Positions 49,218 through 57,774 are shown, counted from the stretch's first letter. The stretch is 64,000 nucleotides of DNA from CANJIV01 sp046330225 (GCA_046330225.1 JAXLTD010000003.1:248001-312000); one strand, 5' to 3'. Notes: a model not told the origin generated them from the sequence alone. Numbers and translations: made by a program.

Positions 49218-49970
49218 ATGCGCGTCGGCCTCATCGGATCCGGAAACCTGGCCCGTGCCCTGGCCCGCGGCTGGGGCGAGCCGGTGCTGTGCACCGACGG
49301 CGGCTCGGGCCGGGCGCAGGCGCTCGCCGCCGAGGTCGGCGGGGAGGCTGTTGCCGACAACGTGACGCTGGCCGAGCGGTCGGACCTCGTGGTCCTCTGC
49401 CACAAGCCCTACCAGCTCGACGCGGTCGCCCGTGAGATCGCCGGACGGACCCCGGCGGTGGCGTCGGTGCTCGCGGGCGTGACCACCGACACCCTCCGCG
49501 ACGCCTTCCCGGCCACCGAGACGTTCCGGTTCATGCCGAACACGCCGGTCGAGGTCCGGCGGGGGGTCATCGCCTACGTCGCCCGCGCCGACGCCGACCG
49601 CGAGCTCGAGGCGGCGGTCCTCGAGCGGTTCGGGCGGCTCGGCGAGGTCGTCGCGGTGGACGAGGGCCTGATCGACGTCGCGATGGCGATCAACGTCGGC
49701 CCGGCCTACGTGGCCCTGATCGTCGAGGCCTGGGTCGACGCCGCCGTGCGGCGCGGCCTGCCGGCCGAGCTGGCGTCGCGGCTCTGCGTGGAGACCATCG
49801 CGGGGTCGGCGGAGCTGCTGCGCGCCCGCGGGGGCGACACCCTGGCGGTGCGCCGGGAGGTCACGTCGCCGCGCGGCGTCACCGCGCGCGGCCTCGACGC
49901 GCTGGAGCAGGGCGGGCTGCGGGCGGCGCTCTCGGACGCGCTGGACGCAGTCGTGGACCCGCCGCGATGA
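49218..49970 (+). CDS. proC: Pyrroline-5-carboxylate reductase
   Basis: A 250-residue NAD(P)H-dependent reductase, last step of proline synthesis. The Rossmann motif is VGLIGSGNLARAL; FRFMPNTPVEVRRGV and the helical C-terminal segment ending SPRGVTARGLDALEQGGLRAAL (in parts) hold the dimer and active site. The length is slightly under the usual 260-270. yggT follows with an ATGA overlap, the same proC-yggT order as in E. coli. Confidence 0.9.
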   Translation: MRVGLIGSGNLARALARGWGEPVLCTDGGSGRAQALAAEVGGEAVADNVTLAERSDLVVLCHKPYQLDAVAREIAGRTPAVASVLAGVTTDTLRDAFPATETFRFMPNTPVEVRRGVIAYVARADADRELEAAVLERFGRLGEVVAVDEGLIDVAMAINVGPAYVALIVEAWVDAAVRRGLPAELASRLCVETIAGSAELLRARGGDTLAVRREVTSPRGVTARGLDALEQGGLRAALSDALDAVVDPPR

Positions 49971-50275
49971 GCGGAGCCGTCCTCGCCGTCACTCGCGGCG
50001 ACCTCGCCAACTACGCCGGGGCCCTGATCACGGTCTACTCGCTCGTGATCATCCTCTACATCCTCTCGACGCTCATCTTCTCCTTCGGGGGGCGGGTGCC
50101 CTACAGCCGGTGGTCCGACGCCGTGCTCGCCTTCCTGCGCGACGTCTCCGAGCCGTACCTGCGCCTGTTTCGCCGCTTCATCCCGCCCTTGGGGCCCGTG
50201 GACCTCAGCCCCGTCGTCGCGCTGATCGTCCTCACGCTCGGCGGCCAGCTCGTGGTCAACCTCATCCGGGGCTAG
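49967..50275 (+). CDS. YggT-family membrane protein
   Basis: A 102-residue protein with two hydrophobic segments (~18-40 and ~80-100) joined by the conserved loop YSRWSDAVLAFLRDVSEPYLRLFRRFIPPLGPVDLSP (in parts). The family is tied to division and osmotic tolerance, with no known enzyme activity. It overlaps proC, and lspA begins 8 nt later. Confidence 0.9.
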   Translation: MSGAVLAVTRGDLANYAGALITVYSLVIILYILSTLIFSFGGRVPYSRWSDAVLAFLRDVSEPYLRLFRRFIPPLGPVDLSPVVALIVLTLGGQLVVNLIRG

Positions 50276-50283
50276 GGCGCGCC

Positions 50284-50733
50284 GTGGCGAAGGCGTGGGG
50301 GCGGGTGGCCGCCGTCGTGGTGGCCGTGATCGCGCTCGATCAGCTGACGAAGGCGCTGGTCCGCGGCTCGCTGGCCCGCGGCGAGGAGCGCGAGATCCTC
50401 GGCGGCGTCAAGCTCGTCTACGTCCGCAACGACGGCGTCGCCTTCAACCTGCTGCAGGGCGGCGGCTGGCTCGTCACCGCGCTCACCCTCGCGGCCCTCG
50501 TGGCGCTCGTCGCGTTCTTCGCGACGCACACGGAGCGGCCCTACCTGTGGATTCCAACCGGGCTGCTGCTCGGCGGCGCCCTCGGGAACCTGGCCGACCG
50601 CGTCCGCGATGGCGCGGTGACCGACTTCGCCAAGCTTCCCCTGTGGCCGGCCTTCAACGTCGCCGACGTCGCGATCACCTTCGGCGTCATCGCGCTCGTC
50701 CTGGTGCTGGAGTTCGGATCGCGGCGTGAGTGA
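50284..50733 (+). CDS. lspA: Lipoprotein signal peptidase II
   Basis: A 149-residue, four-helix membrane aspartyl protease that cleaves prolipoprotein signal peptides. The catalytic Asp residues are in GNLADRVRDGAVTDF and FNVADVAITFG; NDGVAFNLL corresponds to the NxGaaF motif. The GTG start is 8 nt after yggT, and the end overlaps the pseudouridine synthase gene by 8 nt, the frequent lspA-rluA order. Confidence 0.94.
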   Translation: MAKAWGRVAAVVVAVIALDQLTKALVRGSLARGEEREILGGVKLVYVRNDGVAFNLLQGGGWLVTALTLAALVALVAFFATHTERPYLWIPTGLLLGGALGNLADRVRDGAVTDFAKLPLWPAFNVADVAITFGVIALVLVLEFGSRRE

Positions 50734-51619
50734 GCGGCGCCTGACCGTTCCCGCGGAGGCGGCGGGGGAGCGCCTCGACCGCTTCCTCGCCGCACCGCTC
50801 GGCTCCCGGGCCGTGGCCCAGCGGCTGATCGAGGCCGGGCAGGTGCACGTCGACGGGGCGGCCTGGGGAAAGCAGCACCGGCTGGCCGGCGGCGAGGAGA
50901 TCGTGGTGGACCCCGCCGATCCGCGCCCGCGGCCCGAGACCGGCACGGCCCCCTACGGCATCGCCTGGGAGGACGAGCACCTGCTCGTCGTCGACAAGCC
51001 CGCCGGGGTGGTCGTGCATCCGGGGAGCGGCGTGCGCTCCGGGACCCTTGCCCAGGCGCTCGCCGGCCGCGCGGCCGGCGGCGCGGATCCCGAGCGCCCC
51101 GGCATCGTCCACCGGCTGGACCGCGACACGTCGGGCCTGCTCGTCGTCGCCCGCTCCGACGCGGTCCACCGCGCGCTGGCCGCCGACCTCGCCGAGCGCC
51201 GGATCCGCCGCGAATACCTCGCGCTCGTCGAAGGGCTGCCGCCGGCCCGCACCGGCACGATCGACGCGCCCATCGGCCGCGACCGCCGCCACCGCACCCG
51301 GATGTCGGTGGACACCGACACCCCGCGCCGGGCCGTCACCCATTTCGAGCTCGAGCGGCGCCTCCCCGCCGATGCGCTCGAGCGCGTCACGCTCGAGACG
51401 GGCCGCACCCACCAGATCCGCGTGCACTTCGCGGCGATCGGCCATCCGGTGGCCGGGGATCCCGAGTACGGGCACGCCGGCCGGCACGGCCTCGAGCGGC
51501 AGTTCCTCCACGCCGCCCGGCTGGCGTTCGTGCATCCGGTGACCGGCGCCGAGATCGACGTGTCGTCGCCGCTCCCGGATGACCTCGCCGCAGCGCTGGA
51601 GCGGGCGGCGACGGGCTGA
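50726..51619 (+). CDS. RluA/RluD-family rRNA pseudouridine synthase
   Basis: A 297-residue protein with an N-terminal S4 domain (ERLDRFLAAPLGSRAVAQRLIEAGQVHVDG in parts) and a catalytic domain. The nucleophile Asp is in HRLDRDTSGLLVVA. RTHQIRVHFAAIGHPVAGDPEYG is the standard C-terminal motif. It isomerises U to pseudouridine in 23S rRNA or tRNA; the RluD-like build suggests 23S helix 69, but this is inferred. Confidence 0.92.
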   Translation: MSERRLTVPAEAAGERLDRFLAAPLGSRAVAQRLIEAGQVHVDGAAWGKQHRLAGGEEIVVDPADPRPRPETGTAPYGIAWEDEHLLVVDKPAGVVVHPGSGVRSGTLAQALAGRAAGGADPERPGIVHRLDRDTSGLLVVARSDAVHRALAADLAERRIRREYLALVEGLPPARTGTIDAPIGRDRRHRTRMSVDTDTPRRAVTHFELERRLPADALERVTLETGRTHQIRVHFAAIGHPVAGDPEYGHAGRHGLERQFLHAARLAFVHPVTGAEIDVSSPLPDDLAAALERAATG

Positions 51620-51642
51620 GCGCGCGGGGCGCCTGGCTCTTC

Positions 51643-51648
51643 TACACT
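51643..51648 (+). promoter_or_regulatory. Putative -10 of the rpsB operon (TACACT)
   Basis: TACACT lies 114 nt before the rpsB GTG, so a leader of about 108 nt would precede it. That leader carries a strong fold. Confidence 0.45.
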
Positions 51649-51667
51649 TCGCCGTCAACCATTCGAA

Positions 51668-51731
51668 CCGTCCGGGGTGCGTGTCGCGGCCCCTGCCCGG
51701 CGAACTGCCGGGTCCGCGAGGCGCCGGACGG
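51668..51731 (+). promoter_or_regulatory. Candidate rpsB leader structure
   Basis: Three stacked stems: CCGTCCGG (51668-51675) with CCGGACGG (51724-51731), TCGCGG (51684-51689) with CCGCGA (51714-51719), and CCCGGC (51696-51701) with GCCGGG (51707-51712) around GAACT. It sits 18 nt before the ribosome-binding site. S2 or EF-Ts autoregulation through a leader is known in other bacteria, so this is a reasonable candidate. Confidence 0.45.
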
Positions 51732-51762
51732 AACTTCTGCAGCACGACAAGGGAGTAGCACC

Positions 51763-52815
51763 GTGGCTCATGTAGGACTCAAGGAGCTGCTGGAGGCCGG
51801 CGTTCACTTCGGCCACCAGACGCGCCGCTGGAACCCCAAGATGCGCCGCTTCATCCATGGCGAGCGGGACGGCATCTACCTCATCGACCTGATCCAGACC
51901 GAGCGGCTGCTCGCGAACGCGCAGGAGTTCTCGGAGGGGATCGCCCGCCGCGGCGGCACCGTCCTCTTCGTCGGCACGAAGAAGCAGGCCCGCGACGCCG
52001 TCGAAGAGGCCGCCAAGGCCTCGGGCATGCCGTACGTCAACCACCGCTGGCTCGGCGGCCTGCTGACGAACTTCCAGACGATCTCGAGCCGGATCAAGCG
52101 CCTGCACGAGCTCGACCGGTACGAGCAGGAGGGCCAGCTCGCCCTGCTGCCCACGCGCGAGCGGATGGCTGCGCTGGCCGACCTCGGGAAGCTCCGGGCC
52201 AACCTCGGCGGCGTCCGGGACATGCAGCGCGTGCCCGACGCCGTGTTCGTGATCGACCTCAAGACCGAGGCGATCGCCGTGCGCGAGGCCCAGCGCCTGC
52301 GCATCCCGGTCATCGGACTGGTCGACACCAACTGCGATCCGGACGGCATCGACTACGTCATCCCCGGCAACGACGACGCGATGCGCTCCTGCCGGCTGAT
52401 CGCCTCTGCGATCGGCGGCGTCGTCGGCGAGGCCCACCGCGGCTTCGTCGCCGAGGAGGAGGAGCGGATGCGCCGCGAGGCCGAGGAGCAGGCGCGGCGC
52501 GAGGCCGAGCAGAAGGCGCGGCGCGAGGCCGAGGAGGCCGCCAAGGCCGAAGCCGAGGCCGCGGCCAAGGCCGAGGCCGAGGCGGCCGCTGCGGCTGCCG
52601 CGGCTGCGGCTGCCGCGCCTGCAGCCGCTCCGGCGGCCGAGGCGCCTGCCGCGCCTGCAGCCGCTCCGGCGGCCGAGGCCGCACCGGAGCCTGCGGCGCC
52701 CGCCGAGGCCGCTCCGGCGGCCGAGGCGCCCGCCGAGCCGGCTCCGCCTGCCGAGCCCGCGGCTCCCGCCGAACCCGCCACCCCGGCCGAGCCCCAGGAA
52801 GGAGCCAGCGCATGA
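51763..52815 (+). CDS. rpsB: 30S ribosomal protein S2 with long C-terminal tail
   Basis: A 350-residue S2, about 100 residues longer than usual. The ordinary S2 body occupies ~1-230 (LLEAGVHFGHQTRRWNPKM, GGTVLFVGTKKQA, HRWLGGLLTNF, VIGLVDTNCDPDGIDYVIPGNDDA in parts). A charged helical stretch rich in Glu/Arg/Ala (~225-275) is followed by an Ala/Pro/Glu tail. The GTG follows AGGGAG. tsf overlaps by ATGA. Confidence 0.96.
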   Translation: MAHVGLKELLEAGVHFGHQTRRWNPKMRRFIHGERDGIYLIDLIQTERLLANAQEFSEGIARRGGTVLFVGTKKQARDAVEEAAKASGMPYVNHRWLGGLLTNFQTISSRIKRLHELDRYEQEGQLALLPTRERMAALADLGKLRANLGGVRDMQRVPDAVFVIDLKTEAIAVREAQRLRIPVIGLVDTNCDPDGIDYVIPGNDDAMRSCRLIASAIGGVVGEAHRGFVAEEEERMRREAEEQARREAEQKARREAEEAAKAEAEAAAKAEAEAAAAAAAAAAAAPAAAPAAEAPAAPAAAPAAEAAPEPAAPAEAAPAAEAPAEPAPPAEPAAPAEPATPAEPQEGASA

Positions 52816-53414
52816 GCGCCACGATCACTGCTGCCGACGTCAAGGCGCTCCGCGAGCGCACCGGCGCCGGGATGATGGACTGCAAGAAGGCCCTCGAGGC
52901 CGCCGGCGGCGACATGGAGAAGGCCGTCGAGGCGCTCCGCGTCAAGGGCGTCAAGGACGCCGGCAAGCGGGCCGAGCGCGCCGCGTCGGAGGGCACGGTC
53001 CAGCCGTACATCCACGCGACCGGCAAGATCGGCGTGCTCGTCGAGGTGGACTGCGAGACGGACTTCGTGGCCCGCAATGACGAGTTCGTCGCGTTCGCCA
53101 AGGACCTTGCGCTCCACATCGCCGCCGCCGCCCCGCAGTACGTGTCCGAGGACGACGTCCCCGCCGACGTGCGCGCCGCCGAGCTGAAGATCTACGCCGA
53201 ACAGGCGGCCGACAAGCCCGAGCACGTGCGGGAGAAGGTGGCCGAGGGCAAGCTGCGCAAGTGGCTCGAGGAGGTCGTGCTGCTCAACCAGCCCCACGTG
53301 AACCCCGACAAGCACGACGGCAAGACGATCGAGCAGCTCCGCGCCGAGCTGGCGTCAAAGACCGGCGAGAACGTCGTCATCCGGCGCTTCTCTCGCTTCG
53401 CGGTCGGCGAGTGA
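52812..53414 (+). CDS. tsf: Elongation factor Ts, short form
   Basis: A 200-residue EF-Ts, the guanine-nucleotide exchange factor of EF-Tu. The N-terminal UBA-like domain reads VKALRERTGAGMMDCKKALEAAGGDMEKAVEALR (in parts); the core has VEVDCETDFVARNDEFV, whose TDFV motif inserts into EF-Tu. It is shorter than E. coli EF-Ts (283) and resembles the compact Thermus form, with one core subdomain missing. Confidence 0.95.
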   Translation: MSATITAADVKALRERTGAGMMDCKKALEAAGGDMEKAVEALRVKGVKDAGKRAERAASEGTVQPYIHATGKIGVLVEVDCETDFVARNDEFVAFAKDLALHIAAAAPQYVSEDDVPADVRAAELKIYAEQAADKPEHVREKVAEGKLRKWLEEVVLLNQPHVNPDKHDGKTIEQLRAELASKTGENVVIRRFSRFAVGE

Positions 53415-53424
53415 CGCAGGCCGG

Positions 53425-53430
53425 TAGGCT
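53425..53430 (+). promoter_or_regulatory. Putative -10 of pyrH (TAGGCT)
   Basis: TAGGCT lies 7 nt before the GTG at 53438 and favours that start over the GTG at 53411. Confidence 0.5.
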
Positions 53431-53437
53431 CGCGCCC

Positions 53438-54157
53438 GTGGGCGAGCCGGCCTTCAAGCGAATCCTGCTCAAGCTCTCGGGCGAGGCGCTGATGGGCGAC
53501 CTCCCGTACGGGACCGATCCGGCCCGCGTGCGGGCGATCGCCGCCCAGATCGCGCGGATCCGCGAGCGCGGCGTGGAAGTGGCGGTCGTGGTCGGCGCCG
53601 GGAACATCTACCGCGGCATGGCCGGCGCCGCCGCCGGCATGGACCGGGCGACCGCGGACTACATGGGCATGCTCGCGACGGTGCTCAACGCCTTGCCGCT
53701 CCAGGACGCGCTGGAGCAGATGGACGTCTACACCCGCGTCCAGTCGGCGATCACGATCTCCGAGGTCGCCGAGCAGTACATCCGGCGCCGGGCCATGCGC
53801 CACCTGGAAAAGGGCCGCGTCGTGATCTTCGCGGCCGGGACGGGCAACCCGTTCTTCACGACCGACACCGCGGCGGCGCTGCGGGCCTCCGAGATCCACG
53901 CCGAAGCCATCCTGATGGCCAAGAACGGCGTCGAGGGCGTCTACACGGCCGACCCGGCGTCGGACCCGCGCGCCGAGTTCATCGCCGAGATCTCCCACAT
54001 GGAGGCGATCCAGCGCCAGCTCAAGGTGATGGATGCGACGGCACTGACGCTCTGCCTGGAGAACCACCTGCCGCTCTACGTCTTCAACATGGACGACGAG
54101 GAGAACATCGATCGGATAGTTTCCGGCGAGCGAGTGGGGACCCTGGTGACGACGTGA
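53438..54157 (+). CDS. pyrH: Uridylate kinase
   Basis: A 239-residue amino-acid-kinase-fold UMP kinase. It shows KRILLKLSGEALMG, VVVGAGNIYRGM, and GTGNPFFTTDTAAALRA. It phosphorylates UMP to UDP and is a hexamer in bacteria. The start at 53438 matches the usual family N terminus; GTG at 53411 would add nine residues and overlap tsf. frr overlaps the stop by GTGA. Confidence 0.95.
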   Translation: MGEPAFKRILLKLSGEALMGDLPYGTDPARVRAIAAQIARIRERGVEVAVVVGAGNIYRGMAGAAAGMDRATADYMGMLATVLNALPLQDALEQMDVYTRVQSAITISEVAEQYIRRRAMRHLEKGRVVIFAAGTGNPFFTTDTAAALRASEIHAEAILMAKNGVEGVYTADPASDPRAEFIAEISHMEAIQRQLKVMDATALTLCLENHLPLYVFNMDDEENIDRIVSGERVGTLVTT

Positions 54158-54711
54158 TCGACGAGCTGCTCAAGGACGCGCGCGAGCGCATGGCCAAGTC
54201 CGTGGAGACGATCAACCACGAGTTCGCCTCCGTGCGCACCGGCCGGGCCAGCCCGGCGCTGCTGGACCGCATCGTCGTCGACTACTACGGGGCAGCCACC
54301 CCGCTGAACCAGCTCGCCACGATCTCGGCCCCGGAGGCGCGCCTGCTGAGCCTTCAGCCCTACGACAAGTCGTCCATCAAGATGATCGAGAAGGCGATTC
54401 TCGAGTCCGACGTGGGCCTGACGCCGGGCAACGACGGCTCGGTCATCCGGCTCACCGTCCCGGAGCTCACCGAGGAGCGCCGCAAGCAGCTCGTCAAGGT
54501 CGTGCACCAGATCGCCGAAGAGGGCCGGATCGCGATCCGCAACGTGCGCCGCGATGTCATGCACGACCTGCGCGAGCTCAAGAGCGAGGGCGAAGTGGGC
54601 TCCGACGACGAGCACCGGGCCGAGGTCGAGCTGCAGAAGCTGACCGACGAGAAGATCGCCGAGCTCGACGCCCTCATGAAGGGCAAAGAGGCCGAAGTCC
54701 TCGAGGTCTGA
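54154..54711 (+). CDS. frr: Ribosome recycling factor
   Basis: A 185-residue RRF that splits post-termination ribosomes with EF-G. The sequence follows the family from start to end: FASVRTGRASPALLD, YYGAATPLNQLATIS, IRLTVPELTEERRKQLVK and the helical C terminus. It overlaps pyrH and uppS. Confidence 0.97.
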   Translation: MIDELLKDARERMAKSVETINHEFASVRTGRASPALLDRIVVDYYGAATPLNQLATISAPEARLLSLQPYDKSSIKMIEKAILESDVGLTPGNDGSVIRLTVPELTEERRKQLVKVVHQIAEEGRIAIRNVRRDVMHDLRELKSEGEVGSDDEHRAEVELQKLTDEKIAELDALMKGKEAEVLEV

Positions 54712-55391
54712 TGGCCGCCGGCCCTCCGTCGGCGCCCCGCTACGTCGCGATCATCACGGACGGGAACGGTCGCTGGGCCAAGGCGCGCGGCCTGAAGGTC
54801 GTGGAGGGCCACCGGGCGGGCGCCGACACGGTGAAGGCGCGGCTGCGTGACGCCGCCGAGTTCGGGATCGAGGAGCTGACCGTCTACTCGTTCTCGACCG
54901 AGAACTGGTCGCGCCCGAAGGCCGAGGTCTCCGCGCTGATGCGGATGTTCGCCCAGCGGATCGAGCGCGAGACGCCTGAGCTGCACGCCGAGGGCGTGCG
55001 GATGCGCTTCCTGGGCCGCCGCGAGGGGGTGCCCGGCCGCCTCGTGCAGCGGATGGCCTGGGCCGAGGAGACCACGGCGGCCAACGAGCGCATCACGCTG
55101 TTCGTGGCCTTCAACTACGGCGGGCGGGCGGAGATCGTCGATGCGGCGCGAACCTTCACCGGGACGACCGAGGACGAGTTCCGCCAGCACCTCTACGCCC
55201 CCGACATGCACGACCCCGACCTGATCATCCGCACGAGCGGCGAGCAGCGCCTGTCGAACTACCTGCTGTGGCAGGCCGCCTACAGCGAGCTCGTGTTCCG
55301 CGACGAGCTGTGGCCGGACTACAGCCGCGAGGCGTTCGCGGCCACGCTCGGCGAGTTCGAGGCGCGCCGCCGCCGGTTCGGGGGCCGCTGA
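54711..55391 (+). CDS. uppS: Isoprenyl (undecaprenyl) diphosphate synthase
   Basis: A 226-residue cis-prenyltransferase that makes the carrier lipid for cell-wall synthesis. The pyrophosphate loop reads TDGNGRWAKARG, with Thr where most have Met (MDGNGRW). GHRAGADTVK, SFSTENWSRP and RTSGEQRLSNYLLWQAAYSE are the other diagnostic motifs. Product chain length cannot be told from sequence. The ATG overlaps the frr stop by one base. Confidence 0.94.
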   Translation: MAAGPPSAPRYVAIITDGNGRWAKARGLKVVEGHRAGADTVKARLRDAAEFGIEELTVYSFSTENWSRPKAEVSALMRMFAQRIERETPELHAEGVRMRFLGRREGVPGRLVQRMAWAEETTAANERITLFVAFNYGGRAEIVDAARTFTGTTEDEFRQHLYAPDMHDPDLIIRTSGEQRLSNYLLWQAAYSELVFRDELWPDYSREAFAATLGEFEARRRRFGGR

Positions 55392-56290
55392 TGGCTGGAC
55401 GCGCCGGGCGGCGCGGGGGGGACCGGTCCGGCCCGGCGGTCCGGCGGCGCGCGCCGGCGCGCCGTCCGCCGGCCGCTCGCGGCGCCGACGGGGGCGGACG
55501 CGGCTCGGACCTGCTGGCCCGGGTGCTGTGGGCGATCCCGGCGATCATCGTGGCGATCTTCCTCGTCGTCCAGGGCGGGGCGATCTTCGCCGTCGGGGTG
55601 CTCGCGCTCGGCATCGTCTGCCTGCACGAGCTCTACGCGATGTTCGAGCGCTTCCATCCGGTCCGGCTGGGCGGCTTCATCGCGGTCGCGGGCGTGGTCG
55701 CCGCCGCGCTGTACGGGTCGCCGATCCAGATCCTGATGGCGTTCGCCGCCGGGTTCCTGGTGATCTTCCTGCTCACGCTGGCCGGCCCGCTGCGGTCGGG
55801 CGCCACGATGGCCATCGCGATCACGCTGCTCGGCGTCCTGTGGATCGGGCTGCCGCTCGCCTACGCGGTCCTCCTGCGGCGGCTCCCGCACGGCGACGGG
55901 ATCGTCGTCGACGTGCTCGTCGGGACGTTCATCGGGGACACCGCGGCCTATCTCGGGGGACGCGCCTTCGGGCAGCGGCCACTCGCGCCGGCGATCTCCC
56001 CGAACAAGACGCTCGAGGGCCTCCTGATCGGCATCGTCATCGGAGCCGTGGCCGTGTGGTTCGCGGGCCTCTACCAGGACTGGCTGTCGGGGTGGGACGC
56101 GCTGCTGCTGGGCGTCTGCGTGGCCGCCGTGGCGCCGCTGGGCGACCTGTTCGAATCGCTCATCAAGCGCGACGCCGACACGAAGGACACCGGCAAGCTC
56201 TTCGGCGCCCACGGCGGGGCGCTCGACCGCCTCGACGCGGTCCTGTTCGCGATCCCGGTCGGCTTCTACGTCTGGCTGGCAATCCTCTAG
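55391..56290 (+). CDS. cdsA: Phosphatidate cytidylyltransferase
   Basis: A 299-residue membrane enzyme that makes CDP-diacylglycerol. A 40-residue Arg/Gly/Pro-rich cytoplasmic start is followed by about eight hydrophobic helices. The signature DLFESLIKRDADTKDTGKLF then GAHGGALDRLD is near the C terminus and carries the metal-binding Asp residues. The G-A-HGG form differs slightly from the common PGHGG. The stop overlaps the convergent epimerase gene by 4 bp. Confidence 0.93.
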   Translation: MAGRAGRRGGDRSGPAVRRRAPARRPPAARGADGGGRGSDLLARVLWAIPAIIVAIFLVVQGGAIFAVGVLALGIVCLHELYAMFERFHPVRLGGFIAVAGVVAAALYGSPIQILMAFAAGFLVIFLLTLAGPLRSGATMAIAITLLGVLWIGLPLAYAVLLRRLPHGDGIVVDVLVGTFIGDTAAYLGGRAFGQRPLAPAISPNKTLEGLLIGIVIGAVAVWFAGLYQDWLSGWDALLLGVCVAAVAPLGDLFESLIKRDADTKDTGKLFGAHGGALDRLDAVLFAIPVGFYVWLAIL

Positions 56291-56823
56291 CCGGGCAGCA
56301 GGGCGGCCCCGAGCTGGCCGCGCAGCGCGTCCAGCGTCGGCAGGGCGGCGTCCCGCGGCGAGAGGCGGGCGCTGGCCTGCGGCCACGGGATGCCGAGCGC
56401 GGGATCCTGCCAGTGGCAGCCGAGCTCGTCGGCGGGGTCCCAGTAGTGCGAGACGGCGTAGACGTGCAGCGAGGGCTCGTGGAAGTAGAAGCCGTGGGCG
56501 ACCCCGTGGGGGATCGTCAGCGCCGCGGGCGCCTGCGCGCACAGCTCCACGCACATGGCCAGGCCGGCGGTCGGCGCGTCCGGGCGCAGGTCGGCCAGCC
56601 CCACGGTGGCCCGCCCGGAGCAGACCACGAGGTAGTCGTCGTGGCGCGGGTGCACGTGCACGCCGCGCAGGACGCCGGGCTCGGTGCGCACGGCGTTCCA
56701 CTGGACCGGCGCGGAGATCCCGGCGAGCCACTCGGCCCGGAAGAGCTCGGTGAACGTCCCGCGCTCGTCGTCGTGGGGCTCGAGCGGGCGCAGCGCCGCG
56801 CCGTGCGGGAGCGGGCCGGTCAC
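56287..56823 (-). CDS. dTDP-4-dehydrorhamnose 3,5-epimerase-like (RmlC family) protein
   Basis: A 178-residue cupin of the RmlC family. RGVHVHPRHDDYLVVCSGRATVGLADLRPDAP (in parts) matches the RGLHYQ...DVRVDLR region with the catalytic His, and LTIPHGVAHGFYFHEPSLHVYAVSHYWDP (in parts) the second half. It epimerises 4-keto-6-deoxy sugar nucleotides. The GTG overlaps the preceding oxidoreductase stop. rmlA, B and D are not here. Confidence 0.85.
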   Translation of the reverse strand: MTGPLPHGAALRPLEPHDDERGTFTELFRAEWLAGISAPVQWNAVRTEPGVLRGVHVHPRHDDYLVVCSGRATVGLADLRPDAPTAGLAMCVELCAQAPAALTIPHGVAHGFYFHEPSLHVYAVSHYWDPADELGCHWQDPALGIPWPQASARLSPRDAALPTLDALRGQLGAALLPG

Positions 56824-57761
56824 GCCGCTTCCGTGTCGGCCGGAGGCCGCGCGAGCGCGCCGAGCTCCTCGATGCGCTGCACGATCGCGGCGCCCTCGGA
56901 CGCGCTGCTGCGCGGCGGCGGCCCGCCGCGAAGGTGCTCGACGAAGGCCCGCAGCTCGGCGAGCAGGGGCAGCTCGCCGGCGATCGGGCGATGCTCGACC
57001 GCCGGCTCGGCCAGGGGCCCGCGGAGCACCGCGAGCGCCTCCGCGTAGCCGCCCGGGAGCACGGCCCAGCCGTCCTCGCAGACCAGGCGGACCTCGCGAT
57101 GGTGGCCGTCGCCCGCTGCCGACACCTCGGCGCTCACCGGCAGGGCGTCGCCAAGCCCCGCCGTGAGGCCGACCCGCTGGCCGCCGACGCGCTCCTCGAC
57201 CGCCCAGCGTGCGGCCGGCACCTCGCCGAGGATCTCCAGCGCGATCGACAGGTCGTGGGGGAGGAGGATCCAGACCGGATCGACGTCGGCGTACCCGTGC
57301 CCGCAGCTGATTCGACGCAAGTGCAGGGCGGCCACGCGCCCCAGCTCCTGGCCGGCGGCGATCCGCGCCAGCTCCCGCACGCCGGGGTGGTAGCGCCACT
57401 TGTCCATGACGAACAGGCGGTCCGGGGCGGCGGCGGCGAGCTGCGCCGCCGCGGCGGCATCGTCGGCGAGCGGCTTCTCGACGTAGACCGGAACGCCGCG
57501 GGCGAGCGCCTCGGCCGTGATCTCGGCGTGGGTCCGGGTCGGCGTGGTGACGACGATCCCCTCGACCTCGGGCAGGGCGGCCAGCGCCGGCACCGTGGCG
57601 GACGCGCCGGCGCTGCGGGCACGGGCCGCCGACGCGGCGCTGCGTGCCGCCACGGTCACGTCGCATCCGAGCGCCGCGAGATCGCGCACCACGTGGCGGC
57701 CCCAGCGGCCGCAGCCCACGACGCCGACCTTGGGCGCGGACGAGGGAGCGGTTCCTGGCAC
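56820..57761 (-). CDS. Gfo/Idh/MocA-family oxidoreductase
   Basis: A 313-residue NAD(P)-dependent sugar oxidoreductase. The dinucleotide fold is VGVVGCGRWGRHVV near residue 12, and the catalytic Lys is in VYVEKPLADD. The family oxidises or reduces sugars or nucleotide sugars. The GTG at 57761 is placed by TAGAGT 7 nt upstream, although the frame is open further. It forms a two-gene unit with the RmlC-like gene. Confidence 0.85.
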   Translation of the reverse strand: MPGTAPSSAPKVGVVGCGRWGRHVVRDLAALGCDVTVAARSAASAARARSAGASATVPALAALPEVEGIVVTTPTRTHAEITAEALARGVPVYVEKPLADDAAAAAQLAAAAPDRLFVMDKWRYHPGVRELARIAAGQELGRVAALHLRRISCGHGYADVDPVWILLPHDLSIALEILGEVPAARWAVEERVGGQRVGLTAGLGDALPVSAEVSAAGDGHHREVRLVCEDGWAVLPGGYAEALAVLRGPLAEPAVEHRPIAGELPLLAELRAFVEHLRGGPPPRSSASEGAAIVQRIEELGALARPPADTEAA

Positions 57762-57767
57762 CGCGGC

Positions 57768-57774
57768 TACTCTA
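57768..57774. promoter_or_regulatory. Shared divergent -10 element (TACTCTA) of oxidoreductase and glycosyltransferase genes
   Basis: Minus-strand TAGAGT (57774-57769) lies 7 nt from the oxidoreductase GTG; plus-strand TACTCT (57768-57773) lies 13 nt from the glycosyltransferase ATG. The two overlap by five bases. Confidence 0.45.
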
